This document shows, piece by piece, positions 1 through 8,647 of a DNA stretch of 64,000 bases; position 1 is the first letter of the stretch, and each line of letters starts with the position of its first letter. Under the pieces are notes generated by a model. That model saw nothing but the letters and a program-made list of their open reading frames with translations, did not search any database and was not told the origin of the DNA. The translations under genes and the position numbers were made by a program. Origin of the DNA: Paenibacillus tundrae. GTDB lineage: Bacteria; Bacillota; Bacilli; Paenibacillales; Paenibacillaceae. The DNA lies in contig NZ_CP145605.1 of assembly GCF_036884255.1 (NCBI RefSeq), positions 2,480,001 through 2,544,000 of the forward strand. The letters are read 5' to 3'.

Positions 1-218
1 CGCTGCAGCGTCATTTGGTCTTACTGACTGGGATGGGAAGTGACGGGGCTCGTATGATGAAGAAATTATACGAATCAGGTGTCACTTCAACGTTTGCAGA
101 GAATGAAGAAACATGTGTTGTATATGGAATGCCGCGTTCTGCTGTAGAGCTGCAATGCGTACGGCATCTCCTGCCTTTGCAGGAGATTGCGCCAAAACTT
201 GTTCAAGCTGTGAAATAA
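1..218 (+). CDS. cheB: CheB chemotaxis methylesterase, C-terminal end only
   Basis: This is the 3' end of a gene entering from the left edge; the frame is open from base 3. The motif LLTGMGSDGA matches the part of the CheB methylesterase domain that carries the catalytic Asp, and it is followed by the usual short helical tail. CheB removes methyl groups from chemoreceptors when its receiver domain is phosphorylated by CheA. The N-terminal receiver domain and the Ser and His of the triad lie outside the window. The next gene is cheA, 33 bases downstream, which is the standard fla/che order and supports the call. Confidence 0.9.
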   Translation, partial: LQRHLVLLTGMGSDGARMMKKLYESGVTSTFAENEETCVVYGMPRSAVELQCVRHLLPLQEIAPKLVQAVK

Positions 219-251
219 ATGGAGTGAAACTCATGGAGGAGGTGCCTCACA

Positions 252-2324
252 ATGGACATGAACCAATATTTATCCATGTTTATTGATGAGTCTAATGATC
301 ATCTGCAGTCGCTTAATGAAAACATGCTACAACTCGAAGGTAACCCGGAGGATTTAGGAATCGTTCAGGTTATATTCCGTTCAGCTCATACCCTGAAAGG
401 TATGGCTGCAACAATGGGCTTTGAAGATTTGGCATCACTGACACACAAGATGGAGAATGTGTTAGATATGGTGCGTAATGAGAAACTGAAAATGCAAGAT
501 TTTATTTTTGACACGCTATTTAAAAGTTTAGATGCGCTCGAAACAATGGTTCAGGATATTACAAATGGCGGAGAAGGTAAAGCGGATGTCTCTGCAATTG
601 TTACTTCACTTCAAGCGATTGAAAGTGGCGAATGGACTGGAGGCGATGCGCCAGCAGCAGCCGTAGCTCAAACGACGGTTCCTGAAACCTTAGCTGCAGT
701 GCAACTGGATGAGTTCCAATATTCAGTACTGGATCAATCCATTGCTGAAGGACATCGTGTATTCTACATTGAGGTGCTGGTAAGTGAACATAGCCAGTTA
801 AAAGGCGTACGTGCTTACATGGTATTTGATCTGTTAGAACGCTCTGGTGAGGTTGTAAAAGCATTCCCATCCGTTCAGGATATCGAACAAGAGAAGTTTG
901 AGCGCAATTTCTCGTTATATTACATAACAACCAAAGAAGCGCAGGAACTTGAACAAGGAATTTTAAGTATTTCTGAAATTGAAAGTGCCAAAGTGATTCA
1001 GTTGGATCAAGAAACACTGGAGCAGATGACGAACCAGGCAGCCGTTGCAGCCGAAGCTGAAGTCGTTGCTGTAAACGATGCAATTGCAGCATCTCAAGTG
1101 AAAGAAGCTCCTCCTAAAGCAGAAGCGAAGCCTACCGAAACTAAAGCAGCGGCACCGAAGCAAGCGGCAGCTCCTTCACGTACGATTCGTGTAGATATTG
1201 AACGACTTGATGTACTTATGAACCTGTTCAGTGAGTTATTGATCGACCGGTCACGCCTAGAACAATTGGCTAGCGAGACAGGAAATAATGATCTTTCCGA
1301 TACGGTAGCTCACCTGAGCAGAGTCAGCACAGATTTGCAAAATATTGTATTGAAGTTGCGGATGGTTCCTGTGGATACCGTATTCAACCGTTTCCCTCGT
1401 ATGATTCGTGACCTAGCAAAAACACTAGACAAAAAAATCGATCTAGTGATTACTGGTGCCGAAACAGAACTGGATCGTACCGTTATCGATGAGATTGGAG
1501 ACCCGCTGGTGCATTTGCTGCGTAACGCAGTTGACCATGGTGTTGAATCCATTGCAGAGCGTGTAGCAGCAGGAAAACCAGAGATGGGAACCGTTAACCT
1601 GCGTGCATTCCATAGTGGTAACCATGTATTCATCGAGATTGAAGATGACGGTAAAGGGATCTATCGTGAGAAGTTGTTGAAAACAGCCATTTCTAGAGGT
1701 GTTGTTACAGAAGAACAGGGTGCCAAGATGAGCGATGAAGAAGTTAATCAACTGTTGTTCGCACCTGGTTTCAGCACGGCTGATGTGATTTCTGATATTT
1801 CAGGACGTGGGGTTGGATTGGACGTTGTTAAATCAAAAATCACTTCACTCGGCGGAAATGTAACTATTCACTCCACACCAGGAAAAGGAACAAACTTCTC
1901 TGTTCAACTTCCATTGACCCTATCGATTATTGCAGCAATGCTTGTACGGGTGGGTTCAGAGAAATATGCTATTCCTCTGTCTTCAATTGTCGAGACAGCC
2001 ATTGTGCAGCGTGAACAAGTTCGCAATATTCATGGCAACAAGATGATTACGTTCCGTGAGTCATTGATCCCATATCTCTCATTAAATGAAGTGTTCTCTG
2101 TACCAGACTTCAATGATGCAGAAGAGAAAGAAACGGAAATTGTTGTTATCCGCAAAGGAGATCGACTTGCAGCCGTATCTGTAGAGGAATTCATTGGACA
2201 AAGCGAGATTGTCCTCAAATCGATGGGAACTTATCTTCCTGCGATTGAAGGCATTTCAGGAGCAACGATCCTTGGAGATGGACAAGTCGCTCTAATTGTT
2301 GATCCTAACGCATTCATCAAATAA
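252..2324 (+). CDS. cheA: Chemotaxis histidine kinase CheA
   Basis: 690 residues, a usual CheA length. The domains run in order: HPt with phospho-accepting His46 in AHTLKGMAATMGF; a P2 CheY/CheB-binding region at about 170-270; an Ala/Lys/Pro linker at about 285-315; the dimerisation helices from about 316; the ATPase with N box HLLRNAVDHGVE, DDGKGI and GRGVGLDVV; and a C-terminal CheW-like domain. It autophosphorylates in receptor arrays and passes phosphate to CheY and CheB. The ATG has a GGAGGAGGTG site 7 bases upstream. It lies between cheB and cheW in the motility operon and is probably read through from upstream flagellar genes. No promoter was seen in front of it. Confidence 0.98.
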   Translation: MDMNQYLSMFIDESNDHLQSLNENMLQLEGNPEDLGIVQVIFRSAHTLKGMAATMGFEDLASLTHKMENVLDMVRNEKLKMQDFIFDTLFKSLDALETMVQDITNGGEGKADVSAIVTSLQAIESGEWTGGDAPAAAVAQTTVPETLAAVQLDEFQYSVLDQSIAEGHRVFYIEVLVSEHSQLKGVRAYMVFDLLERSGEVVKAFPSVQDIEQEKFERNFSLYYITTKEAQELEQGILSISEIESAKVIQLDQETLEQMTNQAAVAAEAEVVAVNDAIAASQVKEAPPKAEAKPTETKAAAPKQAAAPSRTIRVDIERLDVLMNLFSELLIDRSRLEQLASETGNNDLSDTVAHLSRVSTDLQNIVLKLRMVPVDTVFNRFPRMIRDLAKTLDKKIDLVITGAETELDRTVIDEIGDPLVHLLRNAVDHGVESIAERVAAGKPEMGTVNLRAFHSGNHVFIEIEDDGKGIYREKLLKTAISRGVVTEEQGAKMSDEEVNQLLFAPGFSTADVISDISGRGVGLDVVKSKITSLGGNVTIHSTPGKGTNFSVQLPLTLSIIAAMLVRVGSEKYAIPLSSIVETAIVQREQVRNIHGNKMITFRESLIPYLSLNEVFSVPDFNDAEEKETEIVVIRKGDRLAAVSVEEFIGQSEIVLKSMGTYLPAIEGISGATILGDGQVALIVDPNAFIK

Positions 2325-2368
2325 ACCAATTACGTTTAAGCTCTACATCTAATAGGGAGGTTTTTTAC

Positions 2369-2830
2369 ATGGAAGAAGAGTTGAAAGTTATCGTCTTTAA
2401 GTTAGGATCAGAGGAATACGGCATCGAAGTTGAGAGAGTTCAGACGATTGAGCGCATGATGCCAATTACACGTGTCCCCAAAACATTTTCATTTGTTAAA
2501 GGGGTTATCAATTTACGCGGGGTTGTTATCCCTGTTATCGATTTGCGTGGTCGCTTCTCATTGCCAGAAACGGAATATACCGATCAAACACGTATTGTCA
2601 TTGTAGGTGTAGGCGATATGCAAGTAGGCTTTATCGTTGACGCTGCTAATGATGTTATTGATATTAAGAGCAGTTCAATCGATAGCCCACCTGAAGTGGT
2701 TGGTGGTGTCAAGGCTAGATATCTCCGTGGTGTAGCGAAGCTTGAAAATGAACGTTTGCTAATCATGTTGAATCTGCATGAAGTCTTAAATAAAAGCGAA
2801 GTCGTTCAGCTGGAAAGTGTCGAGGGATAA
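2369..2830 (+). CDS. cheW: Chemotaxis coupling protein CheW
   Basis: 153 residues forming a single CheW SH3-like domain (KVIVFKLGSEEYGIEVERVQTIERM, then FVKGVINLRGVVIPVIDLR). It bridges chemoreceptors and the P5 domain of CheA in the membrane-associated array. The ATG follows AGGGAGG with suitable spacing. It lies 44 bases after cheA and 4 bases before the preferred cheC start, which suggests translational coupling in the operon. No unusual residues were noticed. Confidence 0.97.
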   Translation: MEEELKVIVFKLGSEEYGIEVERVQTIERMMPITRVPKTFSFVKGVINLRGVVIPVIDLRGRFSLPETEYTDQTRIVIVGVGDMQVGFIVDAANDVIDIKSSSIDSPPEVVGGVKARYLRGVAKLENERLLIMLNLHEVLNKSEVVQLESVEG

Positions 2831-2834
2831 CTCC

Positions 2835-3461
2835 GTGGAACTATTCAACCGATTTGAGGGATTCCAGATGGATGTGCTCAAAGAGGTCGGTAACATAGGA
2901 GCAGGCAACGCCGCAACGGCGTTGTCCCAGCTCCTTAATAGACCGATTGACATGGGCGTTCCAACGGTACAAATGCTTCCGTTCGAAGAAGTTTCTGAGA
3001 AAGTAGGCGGAGATGAACGGATCGTCGTTACTGTTTTCTTACGTGTAGAAGGCGAAGCACCAGGGAATCTGTTTTTCATGATGACACCTGAAGCAGCTAA
3101 GATGTTGCTTAATCGTCTTGCTGGTTTTGACTTGAGGGAAGGGTTTGACTTCACAGATATGGAACAATCTGCTCTGTCCGAGATTGGAAACATATTGGCC
3201 GGGTCTTATCTATCTTCACTTGCGGATTTCACGAAACTGTCCATGTATCCAACGGTTCCGGGACTTGCCATTGATATGGCAGGTGCCATTCTCAGTTATG
3301 GTCTATTGCAATTTGGTGAAATGGGCGATGCTGCATTACTGATTGACACATCGTTCTTTGAAGGACAAGATGAAGTGGAGGGTCAGTTCTTCCTCATTCC
3401 CGATCCGACATCATTTGCAAAGATATTCGAATCATTAGGGGTGCCGCTAGATCATGATTGA
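2835..3461 (+). CDS. cheC: CheY-P phosphatase CheC
   Basis: About 208 residues with the two repeated CheC/FliY/CheX phosphatase signatures: EVGNIGAGNAATALSQLLNR near the N-terminus and SEIGNILAGSYLSSLADF in the second half. Both keep the Glu and Asn used for CheY-P hydrolysis. I chose the GTG at 2835 because GAGGGA sits 7 bases upstream and the product then begins VELFNRF. A GTG at 2817 in the same frame lacks a site and overlaps cheW. CheC binds CheD, and that complex links CheY-P level to receptor deamidation. It overlaps cheD by 8 bases. Confidence 0.95.
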   Translation: MELFNRFEGFQMDVLKEVGNIGAGNAATALSQLLNRPIDMGVPTVQMLPFEEVSEKVGGDERIVVTVFLRVEGEAPGNLFFMMTPEAAKMLLNRLAGFDLREGFDFTDMEQSALSEIGNILAGSYLSSLADFTKLSMYPTVPGLAIDMAGAILSYGLLQFGEMGDAALLIDTSFFEGQDEVEGQFFLIPDPTSFAKIFESLGVPLDHD

Positions 3462-3951
3462 AGATAAAAGCGTCGTTAAAGTCGGTATGGCGGATTTGAA
3501 TATTGCTCATCTTCCTGGCATAATCCGTACGACTGGCCTTGGTTCATGCGTGGGCTTAACAATGTATGACCCACAATTGAAACTGGCCGGAATGGCGCAT
3601 GTCATGCTCCCTACTTCAGATATTGCCCGTGAGGGGAATTTGAATAGAGCCAAATATGCGGATACGGCATTGCCTGAGTTATTGGAGAAGATGGTTAAGC
3701 TCGGCGCTTCTCAATCACGTATCGTGTCCAAAATGGCGGGAGGGTCACAGATGTTTGCTTTTTCGGGAGCAGGTGACACTATGCGCATTGGACCGCGAAA
3801 TGCTGATTCTTGTCGGGAATGGTTACAAAAGCTCGGTATTCCTCTTCTAGCTGAAGATACGGGCGGCAACTATGGACGAACTATTGAAATGGACTGTGAG
3901 ACTGGACTTTTAACTATTAGAAGTGTACAAATGGGTGTAAAGGAACTATAA
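3454..3951 (+). CDS. cheD: Chemoreceptor glutamine deamidase CheD
   Basis: 165 residues. The papain-like deamidase signature is present: TGLGSCVGLTMYD with catalytic Cys32, and GMAHVMLP with His49. CheD deamidates receptor glutamines and is regulated by binding CheC. The ATG lies inside the last codons of cheC, so the pair is translationally coupled, as in other Bacilli. Length and motif order are normal for the family. Confidence 0.96.
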   Translation: MIEDKSVVKVGMADLNIAHLPGIIRTTGLGSCVGLTMYDPQLKLAGMAHVMLPTSDIAREGNLNRAKYADTALPELLEKMVKLGASQSRIVSKMAGGSQMFAFSGAGDTMRIGPRNADSCREWLQKLGIPLLAEDTGGNYGRTIEMDCETGLLTIRSVQMGVKEL

Positions 3952-3956
3952 CCAAT

Positions 3957-4400
3957 ATGATAGGAAACTACCGCATTAATCTTGGAGCAGGCATAGTCGG
4001 ATTTATTCTGACTTTTTTTGTAGCTTACAGCAGCAATGTGTTGATGACCAGTTTAATTCGCGGGTTAATCGGATTTGTAGCCTGGTTTGCCCTTGCTTAT
4101 GCACTACGCTGGGGATTGGGGTTGCTGCTGACTCCATCCTTAGATAGCAAGGGATTCGATTATGATCCCCTAAACGGTCAAGAGTTAAGAGGTTCACAGG
4201 TGGACATTAAACTCGAAGACGATGGTCAAGAGCTAAACGATTTGCTCAAAAACGGACAGAACGCCTCCTTTGGGGAAGATCTTCCGCCATCTGAGACGAA
4301 AGCTCCAACGGGTTTTGCCCCATTGGATCCGCCTAAACTCGTTCGGACCAAAGAGCCGGAAGAATTGGCGCAGGCCGTTCGTCACCTGACAGACAAATAA
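3957..4400 (+). CDS. Small membrane protein of unknown function between cheD and sigD
   Basis: 147 residues and not assignable to a named family. Residues about 7-25 and 30-56 form two hydrophobic membrane segments. The remaining 90 residues are soluble, acidic and proline-rich, probably cytoplasmic and disordered. The gene starts 5 bases after cheD and ends 15 bases before sigD, so it is surely part of the motility operon. A role in motility or sigma-D control is only inferred from position. In B. subtilis swrB, also a membrane-anchored protein, lies beside sigD, but this sequence shows no clear resemblance to it. The better SwrB candidate in this window is at 7162. Confidence 0.8.
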   Translation: MIGNYRINLGAGIVGFILTFFVAYSSNVLMTSLIRGLIGFVAWFALAYALRWGLGLLLTPSLDSKGFDYDPLNGQELRGSQVDIKLEDDGQELNDLLKNGQNASFGEDLPPSETKAPTGFAPLDPPKLVRTKEPEELAQAVRHLTDK

Positions 4401-4415
4401 GGAGGGTGAAGTCAA

Positions 4416-5204
4416 TTGAACGAGCGTAAAGCTTCACATTTGAACCATGCAGATCTGTGGGAAAAGTGGAAGGAACATGGAGATCTTGAAGCCAAGAAAA
4501 ACTTAATCGAGAAGTATCTTCACATTGTCAATTATGTATCTGGACGACTGGCAGTAGGATTGCCCAAAAACGTTCCCAAAGATGACTTGGAAAGCAATGG
4601 TGTTATGGGTTTAATAGATGCGTTGGAAAAGTTCGATTATGAACGTGGGCTCCAGTTTGAAACATACGCTTCTTGGCGTGTTCGTGGTGCGATACTCGAT
4701 GGACTAAGACAAGGGGACTGGGTTCCACGTTCCGTGAGGGAGAAAGCCAAGCGCATCGAAGACGCGTATCAGCAATTGGAACAATCGTATCTAAGATCCG
4801 TAAGTGATGAAGAAATGAGTGCGTACCTGGATGTGTCAACAAAGGATTTCCAACACATGCTTCAGGAGGTGGCGGTAATGTCACTTTGCTCACTTGAAGA
4901 CCCTATTCGAGAAGAAGAATCCGAGACACGTCTGTCTTTAATGGTTGACGAAAAGGCCAAAAATCCTGATTATAAGGTCAATGAGTTTTATTTAAAAGAA
5001 GCCTTGGTACAGGGTCTTGAGAAGCTGACAGTAAAAGAGCGCACGGTGGTTTCCCTCTTATATTATGAAGATCTGTCTCTTAGCGAGATTGCAGAGGTTA
5101 TGTCCTTGTCTCCATCACGAATTTCTCAGCTTCATTCTAAGGCGATCTTAAGACTAAGAGGAACGTTAGATAAACAGAAGGATCTATTACTACGTAAAGA
5201 TTAA
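4416..5204 (+). CDS. sigD: Flagellar/motility sigma factor SigD (FliA/WhiG type)
   Basis: 262 residues. It carries region 2 (YLHIVNYVSGRLAVGLP, then the -10 recognition helices YERGLQFETYASWRVRGAILDGLR), region 3 (RSVREKAKRIEDAY) and region 4 with the helix-turn-helix (LSLSEIAEVMSLSPSRISQLHSKA). This is the FliA/WhiG subfamily that drives late flagellar, chemotaxis and autolysin genes. The TTG start at 4416 has GGAGGG upstream; no better in-frame start is seen. It follows cheD and the small membrane gene as the next operon member, the conserved Bacillales position. Confidence 0.96.
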   Translation: MNERKASHLNHADLWEKWKEHGDLEAKKNLIEKYLHIVNYVSGRLAVGLPKNVPKDDLESNGVMGLIDALEKFDYERGLQFETYASWRVRGAILDGLRQGDWVPRSVREKAKRIEDAYQQLEQSYLRSVSDEEMSAYLDVSTKDFQHMLQEVAVMSLCSLEDPIREEESETRLSLMVDEKAKNPDYKVNEFYLKEALVQGLEKLTVKERTVVSLLYYEDLSLSEIAEVMSLSPSRISQLHSKAILRLRGTLDKQKDLLLRKD

Positions 5205-5262
5205 TAGAGAGAGTTATGCTGGATTATAGGGAGTGGAAAGTCTAAAAGGAGGAAGAACTGCA

Positions 5263-6672
5263 TTGACACAGCGAATTGCTTTGGAACAATGCTTGAGCAT
5301 TATTTTATCGGAAGATAAAAGCACGGCCTACCTTGAAGTTTCCAAATTGGAAGAGGGCTTTACCTTCACTTTAGATGAACTCGAGCAATATATTGATAGT
5401 AAAGGGATCAAGTATGGTATTTTACGAGAGGCATTGCTTTCATTCGCAAGTCATCCGGAAACCTATCTCAATAATCAGTGTAAAATTGCCGAGGGCATTG
5501 CTGCTGTAGCGGGCGAAGATGGATACATTAAGGTACTCGTAGGCATGGACGATTCCAATGAGCGTCGACCACAGGAATCGGAAGATGGTACGGTGGATTA
5601 CAAAGAAGTGACACGCCTTAATAATGTTCGAGCAGGTCAGATTATTGCAGAACGAATTCCTCCTATGGATGGCATAGTAGGTAGGGCAGTAACGGATGTT
5701 GAAATCCCTTTTCGTCCTGGTAAAGAAGCACGTTTTAAAGTTGGCAAAAATGTAGTTGTTAACCCAGATGGAACCGCAATGTATGCTGCACTGGATGGGT
5801 TGGTTACCAAAACAGAAGGCAATAAACTAAATGTATTCCCCGTATATGAAATCAATGGTGATGTGGACTATAACATCGGAAACATTGATTTTGTCGGTAC
5901 AGTGGTTATACGTGGGAATGTTCTAACAGGCTTTAAGGTGAAAGCTGCTGGTGATATCCGAGTTGTTGGTGGTGTCGAAGGTGCCGAGTTAGAAGCAGGT
6001 GGCTCGGTCGAAATCACGGGTGGGATAATCGGATATAACAAAGGGCTTGTACATGCTGGGCATAATGTTAAATGTAGCTTTATTCAAGAAGGCAACGTGG
6101 ATGCCGGTGAAGACGTCCTCGTTTCACAAAGTATTATGCATTCTAATATTCGTGCAGGCAGAGAAGTAATCTGTGCTGGGACAAAAGGGCTTATTGTTGG
6201 TGGCTCTATTCAAGCTGGTGAAAAAGTATCAGCACGTATTGTGGGTAATAGCATGTCTACCGTTACTTCTATTGAAGTTGGTGTTCTGCCTAGACTACGT
6301 AATGAATTGAACGATCTCCGCAAAGTCATACGAGAACAGATGGATTCATTGGATAAAACCAAGAAAGCTCTGACTCTATTGGATCAACTGGCAGCAGCAG
6401 GACAATTAAGTCCTGATAAAATGTCCATGCGAATTAAACTGACAGCCACACAGAAATCATCCATGCGTCTTAATGAAGAAACAAAGACTCGAATCTTTGA
6501 AATCGAAAAGGCACTTGAGGATACGAGTAGGGCTCGTGTAGATATTCTCAAGATGATTTATGGTGGCTCTAAAATAGTTATCGGCAGATACACCAAATTT
6601 ATTAAAGATCCAGTGAGTAGAATTTCATTTTATTATCATGATGGTGATATTTCGATGGTTCCTTACGTGTAA
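5263..6672 (+). CDS. FapA-family (DUF342) polymer-scaffold protein
   Basis: About 469 residues. The N-terminal 130 residues form the FapA N-domain type region. The middle holds the beta-helix-like repeats typical of DUF342/FapA (VVIRGNVLTGFKVKAAGDI, VEITGGIIGYNKG, DVLVSQSIMHSNI). Residues about 335-430 form a charged coiled coil. TTG at 5263 was chosen because AAAGGAGG lies 9 bases upstream; the GTG at 5233 would lie upstream of that site. The precise function is unknown; related proteins are found in motility and sporulation operons. It sits directly after sigD, so a motility or surface role is a positional inference. Confidence 0.85.
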   Translation: MTQRIALEQCLSIILSEDKSTAYLEVSKLEEGFTFTLDELEQYIDSKGIKYGILREALLSFASHPETYLNNQCKIAEGIAAVAGEDGYIKVLVGMDDSNERRPQESEDGTVDYKEVTRLNNVRAGQIIAERIPPMDGIVGRAVTDVEIPFRPGKEARFKVGKNVVVNPDGTAMYAALDGLVTKTEGNKLNVFPVYEINGDVDYNIGNIDFVGTVVIRGNVLTGFKVKAAGDIRVVGGVEGAELEAGGSVEITGGIIGYNKGLVHAGHNVKCSFIQEGNVDAGEDVLVSQSIMHSNIRAGREVICAGTKGLIVGGSIQAGEKVSARIVGNSMSTVTSIEVGVLPRLRNELNDLRKVIREQMDSLDKTKKALTLLDQLAAAGQLSPDKMSMRIKLTATQKSSMRLNEETKTRIFEIEKALEDTSRARVDILKMIYGGSKIVIGRYTKFIKDPVSRISFYYHDGDISMVPYV

Positions 6673-6723
6673 GTACAGCATTCAAGCAGACCAAGAATCC
6701 ATTCGAAACCGTGAGGTGAGCGT

Positions 6724-7038
6724 ATGAGTTTCAAAGCAGTTGAGTTGCAGATTGCCGTACCAAGGACGAGTGAGGCCGGTCGTTATCAAAATGAATCTCA
6801 ACAGCGGCCGGTCATCGACCAGAGTTTGCTCGCAGAGCAAACAGCCAAGGAAGCTGAGGCGGCCAGGCATCGAAGTGAAGCGATGGACGAAACATCTAAC
6901 GCTGCATTGCGTGATAATCATAGTCATGATTCAGAGCAGAAAAATGGTTCACAGGCACCAGAATCTTCTGAGAATCAAGAAAATGTTAAACCGGCTGAGC
7001 ACCCGTACAAAGGAAAACATATTGATTTTTCTTTATAA
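6724..7038 (+). CDS. Conserved hypothetical protein in the sigD-rpsB interval
   Basis: 104 residues, hydrophilic, with no membrane segment and no recognised domain. The N-terminus (SFKAVELQIAVPRTSEAGRY) looks conserved and ordered. The middle is Ala/Glu-rich helix, and the tail is Ser/Asn/Gln-rich ending in PYKGKHIDFSL. The ATG has GAGGTGAGC just before it. The preceding gene ends 51 bases upstream, so it is probably in the same transcript. No function can be given. An overlapping frame at 6740 is less plausible because it has no start site. Confidence 0.75.
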   Translation: MSFKAVELQIAVPRTSEAGRYQNESQQRPVIDQSLLAEQTAKEAEAARHRSEAMDETSNAALRDNHSHDSEQKNGSQAPESSENQENVKPAEHPYKGKHIDFSL

Positions 7039-7161
7039 CGTAGCTCAGTAGAGAAGCACCCATAGTTTTGCTTTTGATAATCGAAGTAAAACATGAATGG
7101 AAACTTGCATAGAGAAGAAGTCTTGCGCATCGACTGCTGCATCAAAAGGAGAGAACCGAAT

Positions 7162-7734
7162 TTGTCACCATGGATTATTATTGTCATATTAGGTGCCTGT
7201 GCAATTGCATATGCCTTGATTATGCCTAAGAGAGACAAGTCACAGGAGCACGGGAATCAACTGGTGCAGGAGATGGAATCCACGCTTGAACACTATATGA
7301 CTGAGATGGAAAACGATAATGATGCCCTCATTCAGCGTGTTGCTGAAATGAAGGGGGAGGCTACAGCTGCAGATCAGCGTATGCAGTTGCAGCTGGAAGA
7401 GATGCAACAACGTCTTGAGCAATTAGAACAGCGCAAAGCGGTTGAGCCAAATTCAGTTTCCCATCTGTCTACGGTAACCAGTACTAATGGACTTCAGGCT
7501 CAAGGGCTGGTAGAGAGCGTAAGAGTGGAGGCAGCTGAGTCGGTTGCTGAACCGGAAAATCAGCCAAACGACCAAGCGACGCCAACCGTTGGAGAGTCGA
7601 TCAAAGATCGGTACGCAGAACTCTTTAATTTGTATGCAGAGGGTAAGTCAATCGACGCAATTACGAAGCAAACAGGTATACAGCGTGGGGAAGTTCAATT
7701 GATACTTCAACTCGCAGAACGGGAGGAGAGCTAG
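7162..7734 (+). CDS. SwrB-like membrane-anchored coiled-coil protein (DUF6115 type)
   Basis: About 190 residues. A single N-terminal membrane anchor (PWIIIVILGACAIAYALIM) is followed by a long Gln/Glu-rich coiled coil at about 30-115, a disordered linker, and a C-terminal helix-turn-helix-like segment (LFNLYAEGKSIDAITKQTGI then RGEVQLIL). This architecture and the place between sigD and rpsB match SwrB of B. subtilis, which promotes flagellar basal-body maturation; the equivalence is inferred. TTG at 7162 is preferred because AAAGGAGA lies upstream, whereas the ATG at 7093 has no good site. Confidence 0.8.
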   Translation: MSPWIIIVILGACAIAYALIMPKRDKSQEHGNQLVQEMESTLEHYMTEMENDNDALIQRVAEMKGEATAADQRMQLQLEEMQQRLEQLEQRKAVEPNSVSHLSTVTSTNGLQAQGLVESVRVEAAESVAEPENQPNDQATPTVGESIKDRYAELFNLYAEGKSIDAITKQTGIQRGEVQLILQLAEREES

Positions 7735-7737
7735 AAG

Positions 7738-8361
7738 ATGGATAAGCGCTCCTTATGGATCGGACTTGGAAGTGGCATGATTGTTGGAGCGGTTTTGTTA
7801 CAGCTTGCTACAGTAGGACAAAATGCATTATCGGATAGCGCTTTGGATACGGATCAAGTTGTTGCAGATTTAACGAAAGAACAATTGGAAGTGGCTGCGA
7901 AAAACTTGGATATGAGACTCGTAGATTCGGATGAAGAGTTGTTCACCGAAACAGAATGGGTGCAGAAGAAAACACAGGAGAGCAGTGAACTACAAGGTAC
8001 TACAGCAGAGCCTCCCAAGGATACGGAGACAGTAGAGACGCCAAGCACACCTGCGAATCCTGAGAAGCCTACATCTACTGATAAACAGACTCAGGTTAAT
8101 CAGCCCACATCAACAGAGCCCTCAACTCCAGTAACGCCAAAAGACGCTACGGTATCGTTTAAAGTCCGGTCAGGAAACAGTTTGGCTATGGTAGCAGAGA
8201 ATTTGGAGAAATCGGGTATTGTGGACGATGCAGAAGCATTCATTCAAGCAGGCCGTGCAGAACGAATCAACACGAAAATACAAGTTGGCACATATGCGCT
8301 GGAAAAGGGCGAAAGCTTTAAGTCCATTATCGCCAAAATTACCAAAGAACCGTCACGCTGA
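7738..8361 (+). CDS. MltG-like protein with N-terminal membrane anchor, lacking the catalytic domain
   Basis: 207 residues. An N-terminal hydrophobic segment (LWIGLGSGMIVGAVLLQLATVG) acts as signal or anchor. Then comes a Thr/Pro/Ser-rich extracellular linker at about 75-135 and a C-terminal LysM-like module (FKVRSGNSLAMVAENLEKSGI, then QVGTYALEKGESFKSIIAKI). That module resembles the first domain of MltG/YceG endolytic transglycosylases. The catalytic YceG domain is missing, so it is probably a wall-binding accessory protein rather than an enzyme. It starts 3 bases after the SwrB-like gene, behind GGAGGAG, and is the last gene of the motility block; a terminator overlaps its stop. Confidence 0.8.
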   Translation: MDKRSLWIGLGSGMIVGAVLLQLATVGQNALSDSALDTDQVVADLTKEQLEVAAKNLDMRLVDSDEELFTETEWVQKKTQESSELQGTTAEPPKDTETVETPSTPANPEKPTSTDKQTQVNQPTSTEPSTPVTPKDATVSFKVRSGNSLAMVAENLEKSGIVDDAEAFIQAGRAERINTKIQVGTYALEKGESFKSIIAKITKEPSR

Positions 8362-8397
8362 GAGCTTCAGGCAGGACGGTTCTTTATATTTTTAATT
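8344..8397 (+). terminator. Intrinsic terminator ending the motility operon
   Basis: AAAGAACCGTC at 8344-8354 pairs with GACGGTTCTTT at 8375-8385, an 11-bp stem followed by a T-rich tail. The left arm begins within the last codons of the MltG-like gene. Confidence 0.85.
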
Positions 8398-8492
8398 TGA
8401 CTGCGATTCATTGTTCTTATCTTTGCTCGTATCAAGGCTTGGTATAGTTCAGAATAATATGCTAAAAATATCGTATTTTGTTTGAAAGATAG

Positions 8493-8521
8493 TTGCAACG
8501 GGTAGGCGTTTGTGCTATATT
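8493..8521 (+). promoter_or_regulatory. Sigma-A promoter for rpsB-tsf
   Basis: TTGCAA at 8493-8498, a 17-base spacer and TATATT at 8516-8521 lie about 125 bases before rpsB. The roughly 120-base leader between this promoter and the rpsB start could host ribosomal-protein autoregulation, but no consensus S2-binding fold was confirmed by eye. Confidence 0.75.
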
Positions 8522-8647
8522 AGATAACGGTGTTAAAACACACGCATGTGCTAATTTCGTTAAGGGTGCTTTCCTTATTGGAGAGTCTTGGCGAAAAATG
8601 ATGCCGGCGGAGGACACAATAAAAACCATACTAGGAGGTGTGTGAAG

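Noticed and set aside
601-1092. 163-codon reverse ORF in cheA
   Set aside because: Lies opposite the cheA linker and P2 region, with no start signals or similarity.
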